DNA from: Streptomyces sp. LHD-70
GTDB taxonomy: Bacteria > Actinomycetota > Actinomycetes > Streptomycetales > Streptomycetaceae
Assembly (NCBI RefSeq): GCF_031157275.1
Contig: NZ_JAVIFW010000002.1
Span: 496,001 to 560,000 of the forward strand
DNA length: 64,000 bases
Direction of reading: 5' to 3'
A program made the translations under genes and the position numbers. Shown here one piece after another: positions 15,331 through 22,084 of this stretch. The notes under the pieces are model-generated. The model did no database searches. It was not told the origin of the DNA and saw only the letters and a list, made by a program, of their open reading frames with translations. Within the stretch, counting starts at the first letter, position 1, and each line of letters begins with the position of its first letter.

Positions 15331-16419
15331 TCAGGAGGCCAGCCAGGCCCGCAGCCGCTCCTCCGCGCGCAGGATCTCGGCGGTCTGCACGCGCTCGTCC
15401 GCCTTGTGCGCGAGGAGCGGGGCGCCGGGCCCGTAGTTCACCGCGGGTACGCCGAGCGCGCTGAACCGGGAGACGTCGGTCCAGCCGTACTTGGGCCGGG
15501 CCTCGCCGCCGACGGCCGCCATGAACGCGGCCGCCGCCGGGTGGTCGAGTCCGGGCCTGGCCCCGCCTGTGTGGTCGTCGACGACGAACTCCTCGACGCC
15601 GCAGTCCGCGAAGTACTCCCGTACGAACTGCTCGGCCTCCTCCATGCTCCGGTCCGGCGCGTAGCGGAAGTTGACCACCACGGTGCAGGCGTCGGGGATC
15701 ACGTTGGTGGCGACGCCGCCCTCGATCCGGACGGCGTTGAGGCCCTCGTGGTACTGGAGTCCGTCGACGAACGGCTGGCGCGGCTCGTACTCCGCGAGCC
15801 GGGCCAGGATCGGGGCGGCCTTGTGGATCGCGTTGTCGCCCATCCAGGCGCGCGCGGAGTGGGCGCGCTCCCCCGACAGCTTCAGGTGGACCCGCAGCGT
15901 GCCCTGGCAGCCGCCCTCGACCTGACCGTCGGAGGGCTCCAGGAGGATCGCGAAATCGCCCTCCAGCCAGTCCGGGTGTGCGTCCGCCACATGTCCGAGT
16001 CCGTTGAGGTGGGCGGCGACCTCTTCGTTGTCGTAGAACACGAAGGTGAGGTCGCGGTTGGGCTCGGTGACCGTCTGGGCGATGCGCAGCTGGACCGCGA
16101 CCCCGGACTTCATGTCGCAGGTGCCGCAGCCCCAGAGGACACCGTCGTCGTCGAGCCGGGACGGGACGTTGCGAGGGTTGTCCGCGATCGGCACGGTGTC
16201 GATGTGCCCGGCGAGCACGACGCGTTCGGCGTGACCGAGGTTCGTACGGGCCACCACGTTGTTGCCGTACCGGTCCACCGTGAGGTGCGGCAGGGCGCGC
16301 AGCGCGGTCTCGATGGCGTCGGCCAGGGGCTTCTCGGTGCCGCTCTCCGAGGGGAAGTCGACGAGCTGGGCGGTCAGCCGGGCGGCGTCCAGGGCGAGGT
16401 CAAGTGCGGTTTCGGGCAT
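15331..16419 (-). CDS. dapE: Succinyl-diaminopimelate desuccinylase
   Basis: A 362-aa M20-family metallohydrolase that releases succinate from N-succinyl-LL-diaminopimelate in the lysine and peptidoglycan precursor pathway. The metal-site motifs are intact: GHIDTVP, GTCDMKSG, and the catalytic/ligand pair YDNEEV. The dimerisation lid carries GERAHSAR. The length is normal for actinobacterial DapE. I start at ATG 16417-16419; a -10 hexamer lies 7 nt upstream and there is no Shine-Dalgarno. The dapC aminotransferase of the same branch lies 2 kb away on the same strand but in a separate unit. dapD is not in the window. Confidence 0.92.
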   Translation of the reverse strand: MPETALDLALDAARLTAQLVDFPSESGTEKPLADAIETALRALPHLTVDRYGNNVVARTNLGHAERVVLAGHIDTVPIADNPRNVPSRLDDDGVLWGCGTCDMKSGVAVQLRIAQTVTEPNRDLTFVFYDNEEVAAHLNGLGHVADAHPDWLEGDFAILLEPSDGQVEGGCQGTLRVHLKLSGERAHSARAWMGDNAIHKAAPILARLAEYEPRQPFVDGLQYHEGLNAVRIEGGVATNVIPDACTVVVNFRYAPDRSMEEAEQFVREYFADCGVEEFVVDDHTGGARPGLDHPAAAAFMAAVGGEARPKYGWTDVSRFSALGVPAVNYGPGAPLLAHKADERVQTAEILRAEERLRAWLAS

Positions 16420-16426
16420 GCCATGG

Positions 16427-16432
16427 ACCCTA
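16427..16432 (-). promoter_or_regulatory. Likely -10 of leaderless dapE promoter
   Basis: TAGGGT on the minus strand, 7 nt before the dapE ATG, without a ribosome binding site. Confidence 0.45.
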
Positions 16433-16480
16433 CGTGCTCCGTTCACAAGGGCGTTGTGCGAGCCGTATCCCGGACTCCAG

Positions 16481-16486
16481 TACGGT
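16481..16486 (+). promoter_or_regulatory. Likely -10 of leaderless promoter, lysozyme-like gene
   Basis: TACGGT lies 7 nt before the GTG at 16494 and no ribosome site is present. Confidence 0.45.
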
Positions 16487-16493
16487 TGGCGGC

Positions 16494-17489
16494 GTGTCCG
16501 AGCAGCCCCCCACCCGCTTCAGGCGCGGCCGCCTTCTGCGTGCCGGCGCGGCCTTCGCCGTGCTGCTCGCGCTCGCCGGTTATCTGCTCCTGCAGTACGA
16601 GGGCGGCGGCCGGCCCGCACCCGGCTGCCGGGTGGTCTCGGCGGCCGGTGACGGGGGCACGTACGAGATGAGCACCGAGCAGGCCGTGAACGCCGCGACG
16701 ATCTCGGCGGTCGGCACCTCGCGCGGCATGCCCGAGCGGGCCGTGACGATCGCGCTCGCGACGGCCCTGCAGGAGTCGGCGCTCCGCAACATCGACCACG
16801 GCGACCGTGACTCGCTCGGCCTGTTCCAGCAGCGGCCCTCGCAGGGCTGGGGGAACACCGACCAGATCATGGACCCGGTGTATGCGTCGGGGAAGTTCTA
16901 CGAGCACCTGGACAAGGTCCCCGGCTACTCGCGGCTTCCGCTCACCGTGGCCGCGCAGCGCGTGCAGCGTAGCGGCTTCCCGCAGGCGTACGCGAAGCAC
17001 GAGCCGGACGCCGCGCTGCTCTCCGCCGCCCTGACCGGCCGCGCCGCCGCGACCCTGACCTGCGGCACCGAACCGTCCCGCGAGCCGGGCGAGCCGGAGC
17101 GGGTGCGGGAGGCGCTGGTCCGGGACTTCGGCGACGACGTGCTGCCGCGGGCGAAGAGCACGGACTCCAAGCCCGCCGAGGACGGCGGCGCGCAGGCCGC
17201 CTCGCCCACGCTGCGGGTGCCGGTCAGCGCGGCGGTGTCGGCGCGCGGCGGGGACGGCCGGCGCGGCTGGGAGCTGGCGCACTGGGCGGTGGCGCACGCG
17301 TCCGCGTTGCGCATCGAACGGGTCTCCTACGCGGGCCGCGAGTGGAATGCCGCGGATTCCGGGCACACCTGGCGCAAGGCCTCGGACGGGACATCGGGCG
17401 ACACTTCGGAGCAGGCCGCGGGTGCGGCGGGCCCCTCGGGCGGTGCGAGCGGTGCCGCGGACGAGGTAGTGATCACGACCGCCCAGTAG
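16494..17489 (+). CDS. Membrane-anchored lysozyme-like protein of unknown function
   Basis: A 331-aa protein starting at GTG 16494. A basic head (RFRRGRLLR) is followed by one membrane helix at about residues 18-35, so the rest lies outside the cell. Residues about 55-170 contain an invariant-looking block: GMPERAVTIALATALQES, DRDSLGLFQQRPSQGWG and the DPVYASGKFYEHL segment. The Glu in ALQES together with GLFQQRPS resembles the lysozyme/lytic transglycosylase fold. Streptomyces annotations often call such proteins heavy-metal transporters, for which I see no support. The C-terminal 60 residues are Gly/Ser/Ala-rich. I infer a cell-wall role but cannot show activity. Confidence 0.65.
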   Translation: MSEQPPTRFRRGRLLRAGAAFAVLLALAGYLLLQYEGGGRPAPGCRVVSAAGDGGTYEMSTEQAVNAATISAVGTSRGMPERAVTIALATALQESALRNIDHGDRDSLGLFQQRPSQGWGNTDQIMDPVYASGKFYEHLDKVPGYSRLPLTVAAQRVQRSGFPQAYAKHEPDAALLSAALTGRAAATLTCGTEPSREPGEPERVREALVRDFGDDVLPRAKSTDSKPAEDGGAQAASPTLRVPVSAAVSARGGDGRRGWELAHWAVAHASALRIERVSYAGREWNAADSGHTWRKASDGTSGDTSEQAAGAAGPSGGASGAADEVVITTAQ

Positions 17490-17655
17490 TGCGGACCCTC
17501 ACCCGTTCGAGGGAGCGGGGTCAGCTCGCGTCGACGCCGCACGGGTCTCGGCGCACGTACGTCCGACACTCCTCCGCGAGATCGTCAATTCCCTTGCGTA
17601 CCAAGCGAAGTGAGGATTCTGCAGAGCGGCCCGCACGGACACCCATTCGGCATTG

Positions 17656-17684
17656 TTCGTCCGGTTTTAGTCGCAGCCGATAAT
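17656..17684 (+). promoter_or_regulatory. Candidate promoter upstream of the secreted protein gene
   Basis: TTCGTC and GATAAT separated by 17 nt. The -10 is strong for Streptomyces; the -35 is partial. Confidence 0.4.
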
Positions 17685-17695
17685 GCGACGCATTA
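17681..17695 (+). promoter_or_regulatory. Operator-like palindrome over the candidate -10
   Basis: TAATGCGACGCATTA is a perfect 15-bp palindrome (7-bp arms, central A) overlapping the -10. A repressor site is the simplest reading. Confidence 0.45.
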
Positions 17696-17823
17696 CCAAC
17701 TCTTTACGTTGCCGTCCCGCAACCTTCGACGGCTTCGAGCGGTAGTCACGGCGTCCGTACGCCGGTCCAGGCCGGAGGCACCACGCGGACACACCAACTG
17801 TCTTCCGTCACACAAGGAGCACC

Positions 17824-18276
17824 ATGTCCCTCCCCCTGACCCGCCGGATCGCCCGTGCCGCGCTGCTCAGCGCAGCGGGAGCAGTTTCCGTGGTCGGTGC
17901 GGCCGGCTCCGCGAGCGCCGTCGACCTGCCGGGCGCACCCGGCAGCCTCGGTGGCGTGACCGCCCCGGACAGCGGCGGCGTCGGCAACACCGTCGAGGGT
18001 GCCGCCGACAACGTCTCCGGGCTCGCGGGCAACGCGAGCGACAAGGCCACCGGGAAGGCCGTGCCGTCGGCGGGCAAGAAGGCGGGCAGCACCGTCGGCA
18101 AGACCAGCAAGACCGTCGGCAAGACCGGCAAGAGCACCGCTCCGGTCGCGAAGAAGGCCGCGGGCGGGCTGGTCGGTGGCGCGACCGAGACGCTCGGTGA
18201 GACGGCGGGCTCCGCCACGCAGAACGAGCTGCCGGTCGAGACGCTGCCCACGGGTGGGCTGCCGTCGCTCGGCTAG
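17824..18276 (+). CDS. Small secreted protein of unknown function
   Basis: A 150-aa exported protein starting at ATG 17824 behind AAGGAG. The Sec signal peptide has RR-x-A, a hydrophobic core at about residues 10-28 and a likely cut after SASA (about residue 32). The mature protein is about 115 residues, low in complexity, rich in Gly, Ala, Thr, Ser and Lys. It has short Lys-containing quasi-repeats (VGKTSKT, VGKTGKS) and no Cys. It resembles cell-wall-associated low-complexity proteins of streptomycetes. It is not a chaplin, since the chaplin domain and its Cys pair are missing. Function unknown. Confidence 0.7.
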   Translation: MSLPLTRRIARAALLSAAGAVSVVGAAGSASAVDLPGAPGSLGGVTAPDSGGVGNTVEGAADNVSGLAGNASDKATGKAVPSAGKKAGSTVGKTSKTVGKTGKSTAPVAKKAAGGLVGGATETLGETAGSATQNELPVETLPTGGLPSLG

Positions 18277-18299
18277 TCACTGCGTGCGGCGTACGACGA

Positions 18300-18329
18300 G
18301 GGGCCCGGGGAGCGTTCTCCCCGGGCCCC
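18300..18329. terminator. Terminator after the secreted protein gene
   Basis: A perfect 13-bp GC stem (18300-18312 with 18317-18329) closes a CGTT loop. Confidence 0.82.
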
Positions 18330-18340
18330 ACTGCGCTTCT

Positions 18341-18430
18341 CCCCGCCCCGCCCCTTCCCGAGATCCTGCGGAGCCTCGGGGGCTCCGCCCCCGGACCCCC
18401 GCTCCTCAATCGCCGGAGGGGCTGAATTTT
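18341..18430. repeat. Dispersed convergent-end repeat, copy A
   Basis: One of four copies in the window. It contains the hairpin GGGGGC-tcc-GCCCCC followed by a conserved tail with CCGCTCCTCAATCGCCGG and AGGGGCT. It sits between convergent genes (17824 and dapC). Confidence 0.8.
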
Positions 18431-18469
18431 GCCGCCGGAGGGGCTAAAAGGCACACGGGGGCTGAAAGA

Positions 18470-19588
18470 TCAGCCCAGCCTCCGCACAGCCTCCGAGACC
18501 CGCTCGTCCGTCGCCGTGAACGCGACGCGGACGAAGCGGTCGCCCGCCGGGCCGTAGAAGTCGCCGGGGGCCACGAGGATGCCGCGTTCCGCGAGGTGGG
18601 CCACCGTCGACCAGCAGTCCTCGTCGCGCGTGGCCCACAGGTACAGGCTGGCCTCGCTGTGCTCGATGCGGAAGCCGTGGCCGAGCAGGGCCTCGCGCAG
18701 GGCGGTGCGCCGGGCCGCGTACCGGGCGCGCTGTTCGGTGACGTGGGTGTCGTCGCCGAGGGCCGCGATCGTGGCCGCCTGCACCGGGGCCGGCGTCATC
18801 ATGCCGCCGTGCTTGCGGATCTGGAGCAGCTCGCCGAGGACCGCCGGGTCGCCCGCGAGGAACGCCGCGCGGTAACCGGCCAGGTTGGAGCGCTTCGAGA
18901 GCGAGTGGACGGCGACGATGCCCTCGTGGGAGCCGCCGCACACGTCCGGGTGCAGCACCGAGACCGGCTCCGCCTCCCAGCCGAGCTCCAGGTAGCACTC
19001 GTCGGAGATGAGCAGCACGCCGTGCGCGCGGGCCCAGGCGACCGTGCGGGTCAGCTCGTCCTTGGAGAGGACCCGACCGGTCGGGTTGGAGGGCGAGTTG
19101 AGCCAGAGCAGCTTCAGGCCGGCCGGGTCGAGCTCCGTCGGGTCGTCGTACGCCACGTACTCGGCGCGGGCCAGGCGGGCGCCCACCTCGTACGTCGGGT
19201 AGGCGAGGCGCGGGTAGGCCACAGTGTCGCCGGGGCCGAGGCCCAGCTGGGTGGGGAGCCAGGCGACGAGTTCCTTGGAGCCGACGACCGGCAGGACGCC
19301 CTGGTGGGTCATCCCGCGGGCGCCCAGGCGGCGCTCGCACCAGCCGGTGATCGCGTCGCGCAGCTCGGGCGTGCCCCAGACCGTCGGATAGCCCGGGCTG
19401 TCCGAGGCGGCCGTGAGCGCTTTCTGGACCAGCTCGGGCACAGGGTCGACGGGGGTGCCGACCGACAGGTCGACGATGCCGCCCGGATGTGCTGCTGCGG
19501 TCGCCTTGTACGGCTCCAGCTTGTCCCAGGGAAAGACGGGAAGGCGCGAAGAGACCGCTCCCACGCTTGGACTCACGGGGGTGCTCAC
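18470..19588 (-). CDS. dapC: Succinyldiaminopimelate transaminase
   Basis: A 372-aa fold-type I PLP aminotransferase of the actinobacterial DapC group. It converts N-succinyl-2-amino-6-ketopimelate to N-succinyl-LL-diaminopimelate, one step before DapE. PLP-binding Lys232 lies in HSLSKRSNLAGYR, NSPSNPTG supplies the Asn that contacts the cofactor ring, and the DECY motif gives the pyridine-N Asp. The C-terminal Arg for substrate carboxylate lies in the FVRVAFTA strand. It starts at GTG 19586-19588. The ribosome site is poor. It follows fdxA on the same strand but a terminator separates them. The fdxA-dapC pair is also seen in M. tuberculosis (Rv1177-Rv1178). Confidence 0.92.
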   Translation of the reverse strand: MSTPVSPSVGAVSSRLPVFPWDKLEPYKATAAAHPGGIVDLSVGTPVDPVPELVQKALTAASDSPGYPTVWGTPELRDAITGWCERRLGARGMTHQGVLPVVGSKELVAWLPTQLGLGPGDTVAYPRLAYPTYEVGARLARAEYVAYDDPTELDPAGLKLLWLNSPSNPTGRVLSKDELTRTVAWARAHGVLLISDECYLELGWEAEPVSVLHPDVCGGSHEGIVAVHSLSKRSNLAGYRAAFLAGDPAVLGELLQIRKHGGMMTPAPVQAATIAALGDDTHVTEQRARYAARRTALREALLGHGFRIEHSEASLYLWATRDEDCWSTVAHLAERGILVAPGDFYGPAGDRFVRVAFTATDERVSEAVRRLG

Positions 19589-19600
19589 TTTCTCGTACGT

Positions 19601-19647
19601 ACGAAAAAACCGCGGTCCCGTGCGGCAGTCGAGGCCGTACGGGACCG
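19601..19647 (-). terminator. Rho-independent terminator of fdxA
   Basis: A 13-bp stem with one mismatch (19613-19625 with 19635-19647) is followed on the minus strand by GGTTTTTT. It sits just before dapC and could give partial readthrough. Confidence 0.85.
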
Positions 19648-19669
19648 GGGTGAGGTGCTGGACTGGCCG

Positions 19670-19990
19670 TTACTGGTTCTGCGGCGGCAGGCCGGCGATG
19701 AAGGGGTGGTCGCGCTCGATCAGGCCGAGCTTGCTGGCACCACCGGGCGAGCCGAGCTCGTCGAAGAACTCGACGTTCGCCTTGTAGTAGTCCTTCCACT
19801 CCTCCGGGGTGTCGTCCTCGTAGAAGATCGCCTCGACCGGGCACACCGGCTCGCAGGCTCCGCAGTCGACGCATTCATCCGGGTGGATGTACAAGGACCG
19901 CGAGCCCTCGTAGATGCAGTCGACCGGGCACTCCTCGATGCACGCCTTGTCCTTGACGTCGACACAAGGCTGCGCGATGACGTAAGTCAC
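19670..19990 (-). CDS. fdxA: 7Fe-8S ferredoxin
   Basis: A 106-aa soluble electron carrier. Cysteines at 9, 17, 21 and 25 and then 40, 43, 46 and 50 (CVDCGACEPVC) are arranged as in FdxA proteins that hold one 3Fe-4S and one 4Fe-4S cluster. The C-terminal half is the acidic extension typical of the Mycobacterium/Streptomyces form. It starts at GTG 19988-19990 behind GAGGAGG. It probably donates electrons to cytochromes P450 or other oxidoreductases. It has its own terminator and is therefore a separate transcript from dapC. Confidence 0.95.
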   Translation of the reverse strand: MTYVIAQPCVDVKDKACIEECPVDCIYEGSRSLYIHPDECVDCGACEPVCPVEAIFYEDDTPEEWKDYYKANVEFFDELGSPGGASKLGLIERDHPFIAGLPPQNQ

Positions 19991-20130
19991 GCTGTCGTTC
20001 CTCCTCGATAGGGCGCTGGCGGGCCTCCTCAGGCTCCGCCGCCTGGCGCGCGGGAGCGCGGCGTCGTCGATGCCCGCACCTAGTATCTCCGTTCCGGGTC
20101 ATGATCCGAACAGGAGGGGCGGACTGAGCT

Positions 20131-21129
20131 GTGGAAATCATCGGAGGCGGGCTCCTCGAAGTCCACATCAAGCCTACTGACGTGGGAAAACGCGTGTCGG
20201 TTCGGTGCTTGAGCGGGACCGGAATCCCAGGTCAGAAGTTCACCGATACGGTCGGGGTTCTCACATCGTGGACCCAGGGTGTGCTGCTGATCACACGCAG
20301 GGACGGGGAGGCCGTCCACATCGCGGAATCCACGCTGGTCGCCGGGAAAGTGATCCCCGCCGCCCCGGCGCGTCGCCGCGGACCCGCCGCCTCCTTCGAG
20401 GAGCTCGCCCGGGTCACCGCGCGCGCCTGGGAGCCGGTGGAGAGCGAGCCGCTGGGCGCGTGGACGCTGCGGGGCGCCTCCGGGTTCACACGGCGTGCCA
20501 ACTCCGTTCTTCCGCTGGGCGATCCGGGCCGGCCGCTCGACGATGCACTCGCGTACGTACGCGACTGGTACGCGCGCCGTGCGCTCCCCGCGTACGTACA
20601 GATCGCGACCGGCGCCGAGGGCACGCAGGAGGTGCTCGGCGCGGAGCTCGCACGGCGCGGCTGGGGGCGCGAGGTGAGCGCGCAGGTGTGGATCGGCGCG
20701 CTCGCGCCGGTCGGCGACCTGGACGTGGACACGGACCTGGTGCGGCTCGCCCGCTCGTACGACGAGGGGTGGCTGCGGCGCTATCAGCGGTTCGGGACGC
20801 CGGGGCCGCACGTGGGCCGGGTGCTCGGCAGCGGGCCTTCGACGTGGTTCGCCTCCGTGCCCGGTACGGGCGAGGTTCCGGCGGCGATCGGGCGGTGCGT
20901 GGTGGACGGGCGCTGGGCCGGGTTCATGGCCGTCGAGGTCGACCCGGAGCAGCGGCGGCAGGGGCTCGGCACGGCCGTGATGGCGGCGCTCGCGCGGCGG
21001 GCCCTGGACGAGGGGGCGTCGGCGGCGTGGCTGCAGGTCGAGGAGGACAACGAGGCCGCTCGGGCGCTGTACGGCGGCATGGGCTTCTCGGTGCACCACA
21101 GCTACCACCACTACCGCGCCGCGGAGTGA
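20131..21129 (+). CDS. GNAT-family N-acetyltransferase
   Basis: A 332-aa cytoplasmic protein starting at GTG 20131 behind GGAGGGG (11-nt spacing). Residues about 1-75 form a small beta domain of the type fused to actinobacterial GNATs. The C-terminal acetyltransferase domain at about 230-330 has the acetyl-CoA pyrophosphate loop QRRQGLGTAV and the NEAARALYGGMGF helix with the terminal Tyr. The middle part is divergent. The substrate is unknown. It lies between the divergent fdxA gene and the SirB1-like gene, whose start is only 10 bp after its stop, so the two are probably one operon. Confidence 0.85.
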   Translation: MEIIGGGLLEVHIKPTDVGKRVSVRCLSGTGIPGQKFTDTVGVLTSWTQGVLLITRRDGEAVHIAESTLVAGKVIPAAPARRRGPAASFEELARVTARAWEPVESEPLGAWTLRGASGFTRRANSVLPLGDPGRPLDDALAYVRDWYARRALPAYVQIATGAEGTQEVLGAELARRGWGREVSAQVWIGALAPVGDLDVDTDLVRLARSYDEGWLRRYQRFGTPGPHVGRVLGSGPSTWFASVPGTGEVPAAIGRCVVDGRWAGFMAVEVDPEQRRQGLGTAVMAALARRALDEGASAAWLQVEEDNEAARALYGGMGFSVHHSYHHYRAAE

Positions 21130-21139
21130 GCCGGTCCGG

Positions 21140-21991
21140 ATGACAGGGCACGATGCACCCATGGGATCGGAGTCCACGGACCGGCGGGAGCAGTTCGCGC
21201 GGGAGGCCCGCGCGGAGCGGCCCGACCTGGCGCTGCTCTGCCTGCTGCTCGCCGCGGAGGGCGACCCGGCGCTCGACGAGGCGGGCATCGACGCCGCGCA
21301 GATGGAGCTCGACCGGCTCGCCGGGCTGCTTCCGTACGGCCCCGGCGGCGCGCGCGCCTGGGCCGCCGCGCTCGCCGAACTCCTCGGCGGGCGCTACGAG
21401 TTCCGCGGTTCGGCGGCCGACTACCAGCGCCTGGAGTCGTCCCTCCTGCACGAGGTGCTCCGGCGCAGGCGCGGGCTGCCGATCCTGCTGTCGGTGGTGT
21501 GGACGGAGGTCGCGCGCCGGGCGGGTGCGCCGGTGTACGGGGTGGCGCTGCCGGGCCACTTCGTCGTCGGCTTCGGTCCGCCCGGTGACCAGGTGCTCGC
21601 CGACCCGTTCGACGGCGGGCGGGTCCTGACGGGCACGGACGCGGAACTCCTCGCCTCGGGGGCGACGGGCCGGCCGCTCGACCCGTCGATGCTGCGCCCG
21701 GCCGACCCGCTGGACATCGTCGTACGCATCCTCAACAACATCCGCGCCTGGGCCGCCACCCGCCCCGAGTGCTCGGACGTCGCCCTGTGGGCCCTCGACC
21801 TCTCCCTGCTGCTCCCCTCCCACCCGGCCCGGCTGCGCCACGAGCGGGCCCAACTCCTTGTCCAGCGCGGCGAGTTCCTCATGGGCGCGGCGGAGCTGGA
21901 GGAGTACGCGGAGGTGGTGGAGCCGGTGGACGCGCAGGCGGCGGAGCGGGTGCGGCGGGACGCGCGGCTTGCCCGGGCCCGGCTGAACTGA
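21140..21991 (+). CDS. SirB1-family transglutaminase-like/TPR protein
   Basis: A 283-aa soluble protein. The central SirB1/transglutaminase-like region (about 70-200) has RRRRGLPILLSVVW and GVALPGHFVVGF, the latter carrying the His typical of this fold. The expected catalytic Cys is not in the usual place, where GLPILLS is found, so a non-catalytic role is likely. The C-terminal third is helical (TPR-like; ALDLSLLLPSHPARLRHERA). Translation may start at ATG 21140, used here, or at ATG 21161; neither has a clear ribosome site, and coupling to the upstream GNAT gene is likely. Function unknown. Confidence 0.78.
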   Translation: MTGHDAPMGSESTDRREQFAREARAERPDLALLCLLLAAEGDPALDEAGIDAAQMELDRLAGLLPYGPGGARAWAAALAELLGGRYEFRGSAADYQRLESSLLHEVLRRRRGLPILLSVVWTEVARRAGAPVYGVALPGHFVVGFGPPGDQVLADPFDGGRVLTGTDAELLASGATGRPLDPSMLRPADPLDIVVRILNNIRAWAATRPECSDVALWALDLSLLLPSHPARLRHERAQLLVQRGEFLMGAAELEEYAEVVEPVDAQAAERVRRDARLARARLN

Positions 21992-22006
21992 GGCACCGTA
22001 CACATG

Positions 22007-22040
22007 CGTACGGCACGACCTTCAGGGGTCGTGCCGTACG
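22007..22040. terminator. Bidirectional hairpin between convergent genes
   Basis: A perfect 14-bp stem (22007-22020 with 22027-22040) with a 6-nt loop lies between the SirB1-like and PG_binding_4 genes. Confidence 0.85.
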
Positions 22041-22082
22041 GGTGGTGCGACTGCGGTGGTGCGGTTGCGGTGGTGCGGCGGC
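22041..22082. repeat. Three 14-bp tandem repeats
   Basis: The unit GGTGGTGCGRYTGC is repeated three times with small changes, ending 3 bp before the stop codon of the convergent minus-strand gene. Confidence 0.75.
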
Positions 22083-22084
22083 GG

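Larger units (their letters stand above)
17490..17823. other. A/T-richer leader region of the small secreted protein
   Basis: This 334-bp non-coding gap contains a candidate promoter with an overlapping palindrome (listed separately). The stretch 17640-17710 is clearly less GC-rich than its surroundings. The predicted start point near 17691 leaves an mRNA leader of about 130 nt. Confidence 0.5.
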
